This document shows positions 1 to 11,000 of a stretch of DNA of 64,000 nucleotides, one piece after another. Every line of letters begins with the position of its first letter. The first letter of the stretch is position 1. The DNA is from Brachyhypopomus gauderio (Eukaryota; Chordata; Actinopteri; Gymnotiformes; Hypopomidae): contig NW_027506892.1 in NCBI RefSeq assembly GCF_052324685.1, positions 304,817 to 368,816 of the forward strand. Reading direction: 5' to 3'. The notes beneath the pieces were generated by a model. The model saw only the letters and a program-made list of their open reading frames with translations. It made no database searches and was not told the DNA's origin. The position numbers and the translations under genes were made by a program.

Positions 1-2208
1 CGAGTGAAAAATCGGCTGAAAATGGGCCAAAAATCGCAGTGTACGCCCAGCTTAACCTAGCTAGATATTGTTAACTAAAGCTGTCAGTATCATATGTAAT
101 ATTATAATATATATCATAATAATATAGACTGTTTTACCACTCCGTAGGATGACTAATGGAACTAGCTATACCTTAAATAATAGTTACCTAGCCAGTGCTA
201 GCTGGTGTTAGCTTACCCTGGTATAAGTGAATAAATTATTCTACAAACAATTTGTAGCCTCTATTTAACTTGGAACCGTTCGTTGTTGAATGTTCTCCAA
301 CGATACTGGAAACGTATTTAAAATTCAGTCTCGGCAGCGACGACAGGGATGAAGTAAACACACGCTCCATGCTGAGGTGAATTGACAACAACTATCTTCT
401 GCGAGTACCGGAACTTGTTTTACCCGGCGGTGACGTATTTCCGCTTTGTTGTGAAAAGGGCCTCTTGGTCCCGGTTGGTCAACATTTTAATTCTCTTTTG
501 CGCCACAAGGGGCACCCTTGCTACATTTGTTGTTCTGTTTTCGTTTAAATCGCGCCATCTAACGGCCAGTGGCTATAAGCAGCAAGGAGATTAGGAAACG
601 GCCATTCGAGCACAAAAAATAAATCTTCATATCACCTGTGAGCCTTGGCAAATCATAATCTGTAAGTGTAAGAACCACACAATTTTGTCTGTTTGATTGT
701 AGTTTCTTTTACGATTCAGTTCTGTTTATGTTAGTTTTGGCTAAAGGGCACGTAAATGTTCATTTGTGTAATGACTTGTGACAGTATGTTTATGGAAGTG
801 TATTTATTTTATGACAAACATTTATGTACATTGTCAATTCTCTTTTTGTTACAGTTTTACTGTAAAAAGGGTCTCAGTAAAGAACAAAACAACGTTACAT
901 CGTCTCATCATTGCTGAGTCCTTTAATGTTTAGCTCGCTATCTAGGTTGATTACAGAACAGTTAACTGAGGGCAGAGGAGTCACTGATAACCATACATCT
1001 ATAATAATAAACCCTTTAAATGTACAGTGCTGTCGTTAACGGTCTACCACTGTAGATTCACGTACCCTCCTATAATCTTAATTCGACATTATCGCTAAAC
1101 AGTATTCTGAACTAGTAATATAGAGCTGTCTAGCATTTCACTCAACATAATTTTTAAACAAAAGTTATGAACCATCTTCATTTCAACAAATGGCGATTCG
1201 GAGCTCGTCGGGATGATTTTAAGCGAGTGGCCGATACGCAGAGTCACCCAAGAGTCTTTAGATGTCTGTCAGCAGAGGCAGGCGGCGTTTCTGGACAACG
1301 GAGACCACAGTCACGCAGCACTGGCCACAATAAGTGCCACGATTATGTGGCAGCTGCCACAAGGTGCCATTTCTGGGTGGCACAGTGGTCACTTTTCGTG
1401 CTGCTTACATGCTACTTACACGCCAAACAAGGACCGCACCCTTACAGGAAATTTAGCAGAAAGACGCGCCTCCCAATGACCTCTGATATGTTTTGTGATT
1501 GACCAGATGCAGTTCGATTAGCTCTGAGTTTGTTTGCTCATCCTAAGTATCCCGGATGCATTCTCGACCTGAACCTGAATTTAGACCCGAACCTGAATTT
1601 TAACTTTAAGGTTCAGGTTCTGGTGACACTAAAAAGCTCCTTAGGGGCTTTATTTATCCTTAGTGTTGCCACGAGATGCTAAAGACATCCTCAGGTGTTT
1701 AAAGTATGGAGAAATAAGTCAACAGAAGATACCGCACCTGTTTCCATAAATTTACCAAAATACTGATCACAAAAAAAGAGTATGTGAATATATATGAGAA
1801 CATTTATAAAGCACATAGCATCACTCTTGCAACAATGAAATTCTTAAAAAATGCATACATCAGTGCTATATTAAAAAAGAAAAGCTTTATTTCACTATAC
1901 ACATGAATACAGAAAGGTACAAACCAACCTCTTTGCCTCGTTTATGTTTAAAGTATGTATGAAATATAAATTCCTAGACAGAATGCTTTAAAGTTATTAC
2001 TGGCATGTGAAAAAAATTACTGGTATGTGAAGAAGCAGCAGAGAAGGACTGTGTCCATCTGATGATGAACCCGTCAAGACCTGGAGACGGATCAGGAGTA
2101 ACTCAACCTTTACCTACCACAGTTATGAAACACACTGTGGGCCAAACCTGGTCAAGAGTCTTAGGTAGGAAATCCTGTACATTATTTCAAAATAGTATAT
2201 GAGTTAGA
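1..2208. other. Leading stretch with no supported gene
   Basis: AT-rich sequence. Short ORFs such as 1167-1502 and 382-594 show no recognisable domain and no convincing splice context. A small imperfect inverted pair built on gaacctgaat and ggttcaggtt lies near 1565-1620. A 60-codon minus-strand ORF just to the right (2410-2228) has one hydrophobic stretch near its start but lacks support as an exon. Confidence 0.5.
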
Positions 2209-2556
2209 AAGGTGTTTTGTCCAATCTTTAAAAAATAAGCTTCTTCTTGCTGCGAATTTCAAAAGTGGGCGAGTGACAGGTGGATTCTCCATGAAGCTGG
2301 GTACCATGAAACACCAGGTGTTTCACAACCTCAATACATGGGACACAACACAGGAGAACAGACACCAGCAGCAACACACATGCCACTGGACCTGACTCAT
2401 CATACATCAACTAAGAAACCAGAAGCACTGATTTTCTGCTCTTAGTCATTTACTCAATAAATAAAGAAATGGTTCCCACCTGGTCATTTAGCTCCAGCAG
2501 GTGCAGGATTTTACACGTGGTGTGGGGATCACACTAAGACTGCAGCCATCTCAATA

Positions 2557-2562
2557 TTTATT
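2557..2562 (-). terminator. Candidate poly(A) signal of the IL-1-like gene
   Basis: AATAAA on the minus strand, about 247 nt after the stop codon at 2809. No cleavage data; position is plausible for a short 3' UTR. Confidence 0.4.
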
Positions 2563-2808
2563 ATGCTGCATTTACAGAATTAGAAATTTTTTTAAACTAT
2601 AAAATGAATGGGTATGTAATGCCATTGTGGCATCGGTTTCATAATTGAAGTTATGTGACAAGTTACATTATTGTTAACTACATACATTGGTATAAAATAA
2701 TGTAATAAGCAAGAGGTTTAATACAATTAACAGCTTGCTTAATGAGTGACAGCCTTACTGTTTGGATGTTAATCATATGTGTAGTACCTACACGAATGAG
2801 AAATTAAT

Positions 2809-4484
2809 CTAGTTCACAATATTGGGAATCTCAGACTCGAAAATTTGTGATGGAATCATTTTAAAATTATGTGGTTTGGGGCTGAGGATGACACGGTTGT
2901 CAGATACACTCAAGTATCTGCTGGGTTCTGCCACCGAGACCAGAGTTCCCCAGGTTTCCGTCTTCTCCTTCCACTTGAAAAGGTACATCTCATCAAACGT
3001 AATCTGGGATGGCTCAGAGCTGAACATCCGGACCTGTGGAGATGGAGGAAAGATGGACCCAGTGCACCAACCGAAATATTTACTTCATAAGGTGGAACTA
3101 GCAATCTTAGTGACATGACAATCCTAACAAAACGTGGTTAATAAAGGTCAAGTTAATTGAAAACAAACATATATATACAAAACAATATATATAATTTCCT
3201 TCTGTTGAATGTATTGTTATTGCATTGTCTATAACAGTGACAAAAGTCACAAAAGTGCGGGCCGACTAAACATCAGTAAATAGACTGAAGATAGACTGAA
3301 GTAGATTGTTTGGAGTTACGACTACCCTGTTGTATATTGTAATCGTGTGTGTGTAGAATGGCATGGGTGGGCGGGGCTTAACTCCATCAGCCAATGACTG
3401 TGTAAATCCCGCCCACCCGTAAAAACAGGTCCAAAAGTCAAAAGCGAGAAACTTCTGGAGGAGAGCGAGACCGAGAGAAGCGCGAACGAGAAAAGGCGCA
3501 ACGAAAACGAAAACGGATTCTTCAAGAATATTAAACTCAAAATAGACTATTGAAAACATAAATATTGTGTTTACAAACCAGCTTTTTTTTAAACTCTCAA
3601 TATTAACGACAGTTTTCTCAATTACAAAACGTAATTTCTTGGTTATGGATTCTGTTTTTTGATTCTCAAAACATTAGGTCCTATTTTGACGCCATAATAT
3701 GGCATACAGGCACGTGAAAACCGGGACAGGTGGCAAGATTACATATCAATATTACCTGAAACTGAATTTCGACCTTATTTGATGTGTCCGTTGCCCTCTG
3801 TACGACAGGAAAATACTTCTTATTTTTCATTTCAAAGCACAGCGCAAAGGAGACGGTGGTATCGGCTAGCATCCTCGGGTAGAGAGTGACTGCGTGGGAA
3901 ATAATAATAATAATACATTGAAATCTTACTGAAATGAACACTCGACAATCCCCTTAAACGACAGGAACGTTTTAATGCGGAATTTAACCGATATAACGTT
4001 AAATATTCTCACTGAACTTTAATAGCTCCTAAAAGGTCGACCGACTTCAACAGAATGCGTTTATAGCTTTATGTGTGCTTCTTTCGCGAAGTAGGGCTCA
4101 TCGCATATCTATGAGAAAGATGCGTTAAGTCTGTTGAATTAAAGGAAAAAGAAACATTCAGTGCTCTTCTTCCTTTTCTCTTTAATTGTATAATAATTTA
4201 GTAAAGTAGGTCGACCTCTTAAGGAGTCGAGTTCAAAGTCTATAGTTAGTAAATATCAAATGTCAAACATGGATCTTAATGTATCAGGTAATTTAAGTTA
4301 ACGGATATTAAATACGCGTGCAACGACAAACTAAAAATAGATGAACGTTTTTCTTACCGTTTTGCTTTGTGCCACGCAGTAGTTTGAAAACTATGTCGTG
4401 TTTCTCCGGTCTGCCTCTAGTTCTCTCTACTATGGCGCACTTGCCACCACTTATTTCCAACCGAGCCTTACTTTCGGCGGACAT
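2809..4484 (-). CDS. Compact three-exon gene, 161 aa, possible IL-1-family cytokine
   Basis: Three minus-strand exons join in phase: 4484-4358 (ATG, donor GTAAGA), 3889-3756 (acceptor ..CACGCAG, donor GTAATA) and 3033-2809 (acceptor ..CTCCACAG, stop). An in-frame TGA lies just upstream of the ATG, which supports this start. The product has 161 residues, no signal peptide and no membrane segment. Its size and beta-strand-rich pattern fit an IL-1-family beta-trefoil without a propeptide. In exon 2, VSFALCFEMKNKKYF resembles the family block written xFALGxKxKNxYL. In exon 3, MYLFKW, a TLVSVAEPSRYLSVSD block and NFKMI fall in the order of the IL-1 strands phrased xFxFY, TLESxxxPxWYISTS and DFTMQ. 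The gene lies directly downstream of ckap2l, which neighbours IL1A/IL1B in mammals. The exon structure is seen; the family assignment is inferred from pattern and synteny. A secreted or nuclear immune regulator is the likely role if correct. Additional 5' non-coding exons are possible. Confidence 0.6.
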
Positions 4485-4499
4485 GTTTCAGTGGACTGA

Positions 4500-4500
<1 letters not shown>

Positions 4501-4551
<51 letters not shown>
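4501..4551. repeat. (CA)n microsatellite beside the IL-1-like start exon
   Basis: About 25 CA units. Read on the minus strand it is (TG)n followed at once by GGTCAG and then the start exon, so it could serve as the tract of a 3' splice site or lie in the promoter/5' UTR. Confidence 0.9.
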
Positions 4552-4553
<2 letters not shown>

Positions 4554-5245
4554 TGTAAATGGCAGGCAGGACTACAATTTGGTCAACATATTAGTACAAT
4601 GGAAAAATCTATTTCAAGACGTTATCTCTTGTCCAGAATTGAGACTAGGAGGCTTGTTGAAAAACACTACATGAATATCCATCACGGCGGACTGACCCGA
4701 TATCGCCTCCACAGCTGGAAGAAAGAGCCTGCAGATGCTGAGAGGTGAACAGCCACTGAAATGAAAGGAGGAATCAAACAAAGCGGGTTAAATACCTCTG
4801 GACAGCCTAATGTGGGTCTGCTTTACTTCTCATGAGTTTATCACACCCTCCCACAAAGTGCGTTTACACACACACACACACACTGTTTTGTACAGAGGTC
4901 CTTCATCAGATATGCAAGCAATGTGACTTTGAAGCACTTTTCTTGCACAGCTGAAGGACCTCTGTACAAAATGTCTGGTTCCTCTGGAGACGGTGTAATT
5001 TACTACACATCAACATCTCTACATATCCTACCTAGGTACAATGTTACTTACCTGGAATCATTTTCATATTTACACACACAATTTTGCACCCTCAGCAAAC
5101 AGTTGTATTTCAGAGCTTTAGTTCCTCACTCTACAAAGTCTCTCTGTGTGTGTGAATATCTTCAAGACTGATGGAGAAACATCACAGGTGGTGGAAATTT
5201 TAATATTTTCCTTGATGCTATGCTTTATTAGTATATAGTATAGAC

Positions 5246-6643
5246 CAGGCGTACTCAACTAAATTTGTCCGCGGTCCAATTTTGGCAGATACCTGTGACC
5301 CGAGGTCCGGTGCGGGCGGGGGTGGCGAACGTAAGTTGTTGAGCGTGGGGTGGCGAACGTAACATTCGTGACGGAGCGTTTTTTCAATAGCCCTGAAATA
5401 AATGCTACGGTTTTGTTTTGGTCCGTATCCAGTTAATCAGGAATGAGAGAGGGTCAATCAATCAATCAATCAAAGTTTATTTGTATAGCGCTTTTCACAA
5501 CACATGTTGTCACAAAGCGCCTTACAGGATTTAAAAGGTTAACAATACTATGGGTCCAGAACCCTAATGAGCAAGCCAAAGGCGACAGTGGCGAGGAAAA
5601 ACTCCCTATGATGATGGGGAATAGGAAGAAACCTCGGGAGAACCAAGACTCAAAAGGGAACCCATCCTCCATTGGGCGGCCCGTTAACACACAAATTACA
5701 CAAAATACAGACAAATACACAAGTCACACACAAATCACACAATCAGACTAAGTAAAGGTAAAAATGAAAGTTCTGGGTTATGATATTGTCACTGTAAATG
5801 TCTGTTGATGAACGCCAGGCTTTCATTCCGTGTCGGAGCAGCGATGCTGGTATTGTAGGCTCCGACTGCAATGTTACTCTCCAGGTGAACCTCGGAGAAA
5901 AGATACGAGATGTAGTAAATATGTAACAGATTAATCAAAGGCCAAACTAAACAGATGAGTCTTTAATCGAGTTTTAAACATTGAGACTGTGTCTGAGTCC
6001 CGAATAGAGGCAGGAAGATTATTCCACAATTGTGGAGCTTTAAAAGAAAAGGCTCTTCCACCTGCTGTGATCTTTTTGATCCTAGGAACAGTTAATAACC
6101 CTGCGTCCTGCGAGCGAAGTGAACGCGCTGGGTTATATTGTTCAATAAGTTCACTAAGATAGTCTGGAGCTAAGCCATGCAGCGTTTTATATGTTAATAA
6201 AAGTATTTTATAGTCAATACGGAATCTAATTGGCAGCCAGTGTAATGACGATAGTACGGGACTAATGTGATCAAACTTTTTAGTTTTTGTTAAAACTCGT
6301 GCTGCTGCGTTCTGAACCAGCTGGAGTTTGTTTATCGATTTACCAGAACATCCAGCTAGGAGACTGTTGCAATAATCTAAACGAGAGGATATGAATGCAT
6401 GGATTAGTTTTTCTGCATCACTAATATTTAATATGTTTCTAATTTTGGCAATGTTGCGCAAGTGAAAGAACGCTACCCTAGTTATATTATTAATATGTGT
6501 ATTGAACGAGAGATCTGGGTCTATTGTGACGCCCAAGTTCTTTACCTCTGCGCTGGGGGTTATAGTAAAAGAATGTAGAGGGTCCGGACAGGAGAGCGTT
6601 CGGGTCCGGATCCGGACCGCGGTCCGCCAGTTGAGTACCCCTG
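5246..6643. mobile_element. Non-autonomous hAT element with a nested LINE fragment
   Basis: The ends are inverted repeats: CAGGCGTACTCAACT on the left and the complement of CAGGGGTACTCAACT on the right, both followed by a GGTCCG-rich sub-terminal region. An exact 8-bp duplication GTATAGAC flanks the element (5238-5245 and 6644-6651), the hAT hallmark. It carries no transposase. A truncated LINE on the minus strand interrupts it. Confidence 0.88.
5456..6590 (-). mobile_element. 5'-truncated LINE, reverse-transcriptase C-terminus (L2/CR1 group)
   Basis: Minus-strand reading from about 6580 to 5931 gives the C-terminal part of an L2/CR1-group polymerase: [60 protein letters not shown] and [12 protein letters not shown]. 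The 3' tail contains the gcgctatacaaataaa segment and ends in a (TTGA)n run at 5456-5475. The element is heavily 5'-truncated, so the fingers and active-site region are absent. It closely resembles the 3' part of the LINE at 14598-21905 and is probably the same family. A short repeat, agagggtc, at both borders is a possible target-site duplication. Confidence 0.85.
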
Positions 6644-6703
6644 GTATAGACGCAATCGTCACATGATAGATGTATAAGCTAGAACTTTTTACACACACAC
6701 ACA

Positions 6704-6858
6704 CAGGGCCGGAGTGGGACACATTTTCAGCCCGGGAGTTTCATGTCCAAATCCGGCCCAAAATTATTTTTCCCTCCCAATCGGCCCAAACTAGAGACTG
6801 ACATGAGCCGGCCCATCGGGAATCCTCCCGAATCTCCCGATTAGCCACTCCGGCTCTG
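6704..6858. mobile_element. 155-bp hAT-type MITE
   Basis: Inverted ends CAGGGCCGGAGTGG and the complement of CAGAGCCGGAGTGG. The element sits inside a CA tract, so the flanking cacacaca 8-mers are compatible with a hAT target duplication but not diagnostic. Confidence 0.7.
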
Positions 6859-6866
6859 CACACACA

Positions 6867-7600
6867 CGTGATCGGCCCACTCTGGGTGCCTGGTGTTCCT
6901 GCGTGACCTCGCTCCACATCCACATCAGCTCTGAGACCATCACGAGATCACCAAGCATGGATGGGGCATGAGGGGAGGGGCCAATATACATTTGTCCAAT
7001 CATGTGTGAATTACATTATGTTCATCCAATCATATGCTTTAATCACCTCATGTTCACCTCGTAAACTCCTTGGGTGCTTATGAACTAAAGTATAAAAGAT
7101 GAGAGTCTACATCTGCCCATCTACAGACTAGGGTTAGGTTTAGGTTGGGTTTAGGGTTAGGTTTAAGTTAGGCATAACGGGATCCAAACCACCCAAAATT
7201 GAAACTAGGATTATTTATGTAAACTTTTTTTTTAAGGAAAAAAGTGAACCAATTTAACATGGGGACTTGTCATGTTTAATTAAATAGATTCTAGCATGAT
7301 AAATAACCTTAAACATAAGTTTATTGGGTGGCCTAAGACTGTACAATCACAAGATTGCCACCCATCACCTGCTGGTCTGGCACAACTGTGCTGAAAATAA
7401 CTGGCACATCTGAACATACACTTGACCAGTAAAGCATCAGTAGCCAAGCACCTACACCAATGTGTCTCTCAGTGATCACTCAGTACATTACATTTATTAA
7501 ACATTGAAGAAGAGCTACAAACCACCCGGGGCACACTTACTCTCCACAGACCACCTTCTCTGCACACATATCCAAGATTGTCTGTAGTAGCAACATATAC
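6867..7600. other. Spacer between ckap2l and the IL-1-like gene
   Basis: No gene seen. Positions 7128-7180 hold a short degenerate run of ggttaggtttagg units resembling telomeric repeats. Confidence 0.5.
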
Positions 7601-7614
7601 ACAAAGACATTTTC

Positions 7615-7620
7615 TTTATT
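7615..7620 (-). terminator. Candidate poly(A) signal of ckap2l
   Basis: AATAAA on the minus strand about 430 nt after the ckap2l stop at 8048. Confidence 0.4.
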
Positions 7621-8047
7621 CAAAAACTGTTTTCCATCGCAGTCGTCAGGCCTGAATGCGTAGGCCACATTTCGGATCAATTCTCCCAGTTTGCCAATAT
7701 TAGGTGTTCAGTGCTATTACTGGCTTGTGTTGAGCAGGAGGTGGAACAGGGCAAAAATGCAGAATGCCCTGCGGTGTTCACCAAGCATGTAAGCGAAAGG
7801 CCCCATAAATGATGGGAGAGAATTTCCTTTTGACCAAATAGATGCTTCCACAGAAAGTTAAAAAAGTTAAGAAAGATTCCCTCGACAGTTATTTGTCAAA
7901 TAACTAACCTGAATAAGCTCTGACATGCCCATGCTCTCCATGCTGCGTGACGTAAATAAGAATCACTTCCAGGAAAGCTCGTGAAATGTTGCTGTTTGAT
8001 TGAGACAGAATGTTTCCTGATAAATGAAGTGAGGTTTAGTTTAGTTC

Positions 8048-11000
8048 TCAGCCCGCTGCTTCATCGTAAATCAAGCGTATGTGCACTTGTTCCTTCAGGG
8101 CCTCGTTTTCTCGGTAGACATACAACATGGAATCTCTGGTTTCCGTCACGTGTGTGCGGTCGTCTTCATCTGCCCCCTGTGGCAGAAGGTGTCGGAGAGA
8201 GGTCACACAGGGGTCATGCTCCTGAAGTGCTGCTGGGAAGCGGGGTGCCGTTTTCTCGATGCGTAGTGACCGGCGTACCGGCGTGAAGAAACGGATTTCA
8301 TGGCCATTGACCCGACCTGGTTTGATCTTCTGCTGATCCCTTTTCCCACTGAATGACAAGCAGTGAATCAGACATGGACATGCACTCAACCCACGATGAA
8401 TCAGACATGGACATGCACTCAACCCACAATGAATCAGACATGGACATGCACTCAATCCACAATGAATCACAAAAACTATGATGGATTAAGTAACTTTTCA
8501 AGTCATGAAATGCATCACTATTTTATGGAAAACACACGCCACCTTGATTTGAAGGTTTTTGAAAGAAGCATTTTTTAAATCTATGGCAACTACAGCATGG
8601 CTTGATTAAGTAACGAATTCTCTAAAATGGAGTACTATACCTTGGAGTAGCTGTGATTTTGTATTTTATTATGGATGACTCTCCCTTCTCCCCGTGAATC
8701 TGCACAGAGACAGGTTTCGGAGTGCACATGCTGTAACGAGTCTCCTCTTCATCACCTGCTTCACCTTCTTCAATCCGACTGGAAGACGAACCTGAAATAA
8801 AACACAGCGGAGACTGCAGTGTTGTAGCATTTTAAACGTTAAACATGGGTAAGAAAGTCCAGCTTTATCAGGACATCATTATCGGGACATCATTATCGGG
8901 ACATCATTATCGGGACCTGCTGTACCTTCTGCTTCCTTCCTTTTCAGGATCTCAAAAACCACAGAACGCAGTTCATCCACAGACTGTTAAAAGAAAATTA
9001 TTCATGATTACATTAAGACAATAAGACAAAGTCTTTAAGATAGTCATATGGAATGTCATCCAAGTACAAATGTAGAGTTTAAAAAACCTATGAAGCAACG
9101 GTGTGCTCATTTACATTAGTAAACACTAGTGTGCTCATTTACATTAGTAAACAATAGTGTGCACTTTGACATTAAACTAATATTCCACCTCTAATTGTAC
9201 TACTTTTACATATTCAGGGTGATGTTAATGAGTTTATACTGTTTAGTAGTTTACTTAAGGGTCCAGCAAGAAGTTGTGGGGTAGGAGCCCTGAGTCAGTG
9301 TATTAGGTCAGGTCATCCTCATAAATGCTGCCTGGACTCACACGTCTCTTATCAGGAAGCACATGAATTCCTTCCTGTTCTCCAGCCCATTGTGCAGGAT
9401 TGCCACTTAGTTTTACAGTGTGTGCTGACTGTTGTGTTGAACCGGCTCCTCTGGGTTAGTTTGACCCATGTCCGTCTCCCTTTTGACATCCATCTGTTTT
9501 TTTGTTTTTGTGGGGTGGGGGGTGTTTGCAACTTGTTTGGCTTTAACATGTCAGGATCATATGATATATGAGAAAGCAATAACACATGAATGAAAACATA
9601 AAAGTACTCAACACCTGTATTAATGTTTATGTTTTGACGCTGGGCGTAATCAGCAATGATCCGTTTCCGCTGTTTCCGGTCATGCCTGCACATCTCAGCC
9701 TGCTTCTACTTTTCCCGTGGTTGCGTTTGGTTACAAGGTGTCTTGTCACCTTTCTCTCTTTGACTTCTCCTTTTCTTATTCGAGGTTCCCTCTCCTGTGT
9801 CGCTCCCTGACCTACCTCAAGTTTTCCCAAGCCTGTTTATCTTCCTGTCTGTTTTGTTTTTATTTTTGGGAGGTTGCTGGTGCAAGTCACTTCCCCTGGC
9901 ACCTTTGGTTTCGTTTTCGCATTGCATTTATCCGCGCTGTGTTTTAGTTACTGTTGTTATTTAGTTTCTTTCCCGTCTCCTTACGGTTGAGTATTTAACT
10001 TCATGCGTTCAATTTTCCGCGTTGGTTTTTGTTTCTAGTTTTACTGTGCTCACACAGCTTACATTTATTTTCTGCGTTGTTTCCGTGTTTAACACTCGCG
10101 CTTGCGTTTAGTTCGGACAAATGCATTAGTGCCATTAACCGGACCACCCGTCTCTCTATCACTATATGCGGCGTATACATCCCTGTACTCCCGCGTTACA
10201 CGGTCTTCCCCGGCATTCGGTAAAAACCAAAATGAACCCATATTTTTGCCTTAAACAAAGATGGGACAGGTTGAATATCTCTTTCCTCCATCTGTTTTGA
10301 AACTTTTCCGCGCATGTGTGTGTCCCAGAACCTGCTGCGTAAAGTCTCGCGTAATTTTGTAATAACGTAACGCGAGACTTCACCACGACTTGGAATCGAT
10401 TTTGGGACATTTAAAATCGATTCTGAATCGTAGTAAATGAGAATCGATTTTTGTTTTGTGAATCGATTTTTTGGCACACCTCTAGAGCTCACCATGTTAT
10501 GTTCTGCATAACCTCCCCTGCACTAGAACAGAGATCCTGCACAGAGTGATGGGCCCTTAGCGAAGCAGCAAACCCTGTTTGTTACAGGACAAATGTAAGT
10601 ACTGCATGTCATGTCTCTTATTGACAGATCAGTTTAGTCTCCTTTGTCTCTGATGACCAGGGAAAGGTGACAACACCAATGCCTTTAAAGTTTTATGTCT
10701 GTAGTACCCACTGGGTTATACTGAGTAAATGCACTCTGGTCATGAATTTTACAACTTTCCCATGACTTTATGCATTTCTTGATCTGAACACCAATATCCA
10801 CCACATTCTCTGGGACTTTCTGTAGCTTTGTTGGGTTTTTCATCTAAACTGGGGTGCTGGCTAGATGTGGCCCGTCTGACATGTTGACACCGTCCTGCTC
10901 TCAACCAGGTTCACAGACATCCGTCTGTTCCTGGATATCAGTAGCCATACCAGATTATCATATCAATAAACATGTATAAGTCACTCTGGATAAAGGTTTC

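Noticed and set aside
1167..1502. 111-codon ORF near the left edge
   Set aside because: No domain, no splice signals in a sensible frame, overlapping alternative frame equally open; likely chance.
2228..2410. 60-aa minus-strand ORF with a hydrophobic stretch (ACVLLLVSVLLCC)
   Set aside because: Could be a terminal exon of a membrane protein, but no partner exon or family match was found; left uncalled.
8348..8470. N-terminal extension of the ckap2l exon 9 ORF ([11 protein letters not shown] repeats)
   Set aside because: It is the 33-bp intronic minisatellite; the acceptor at 8349 restores the family sequence and the correct phase.
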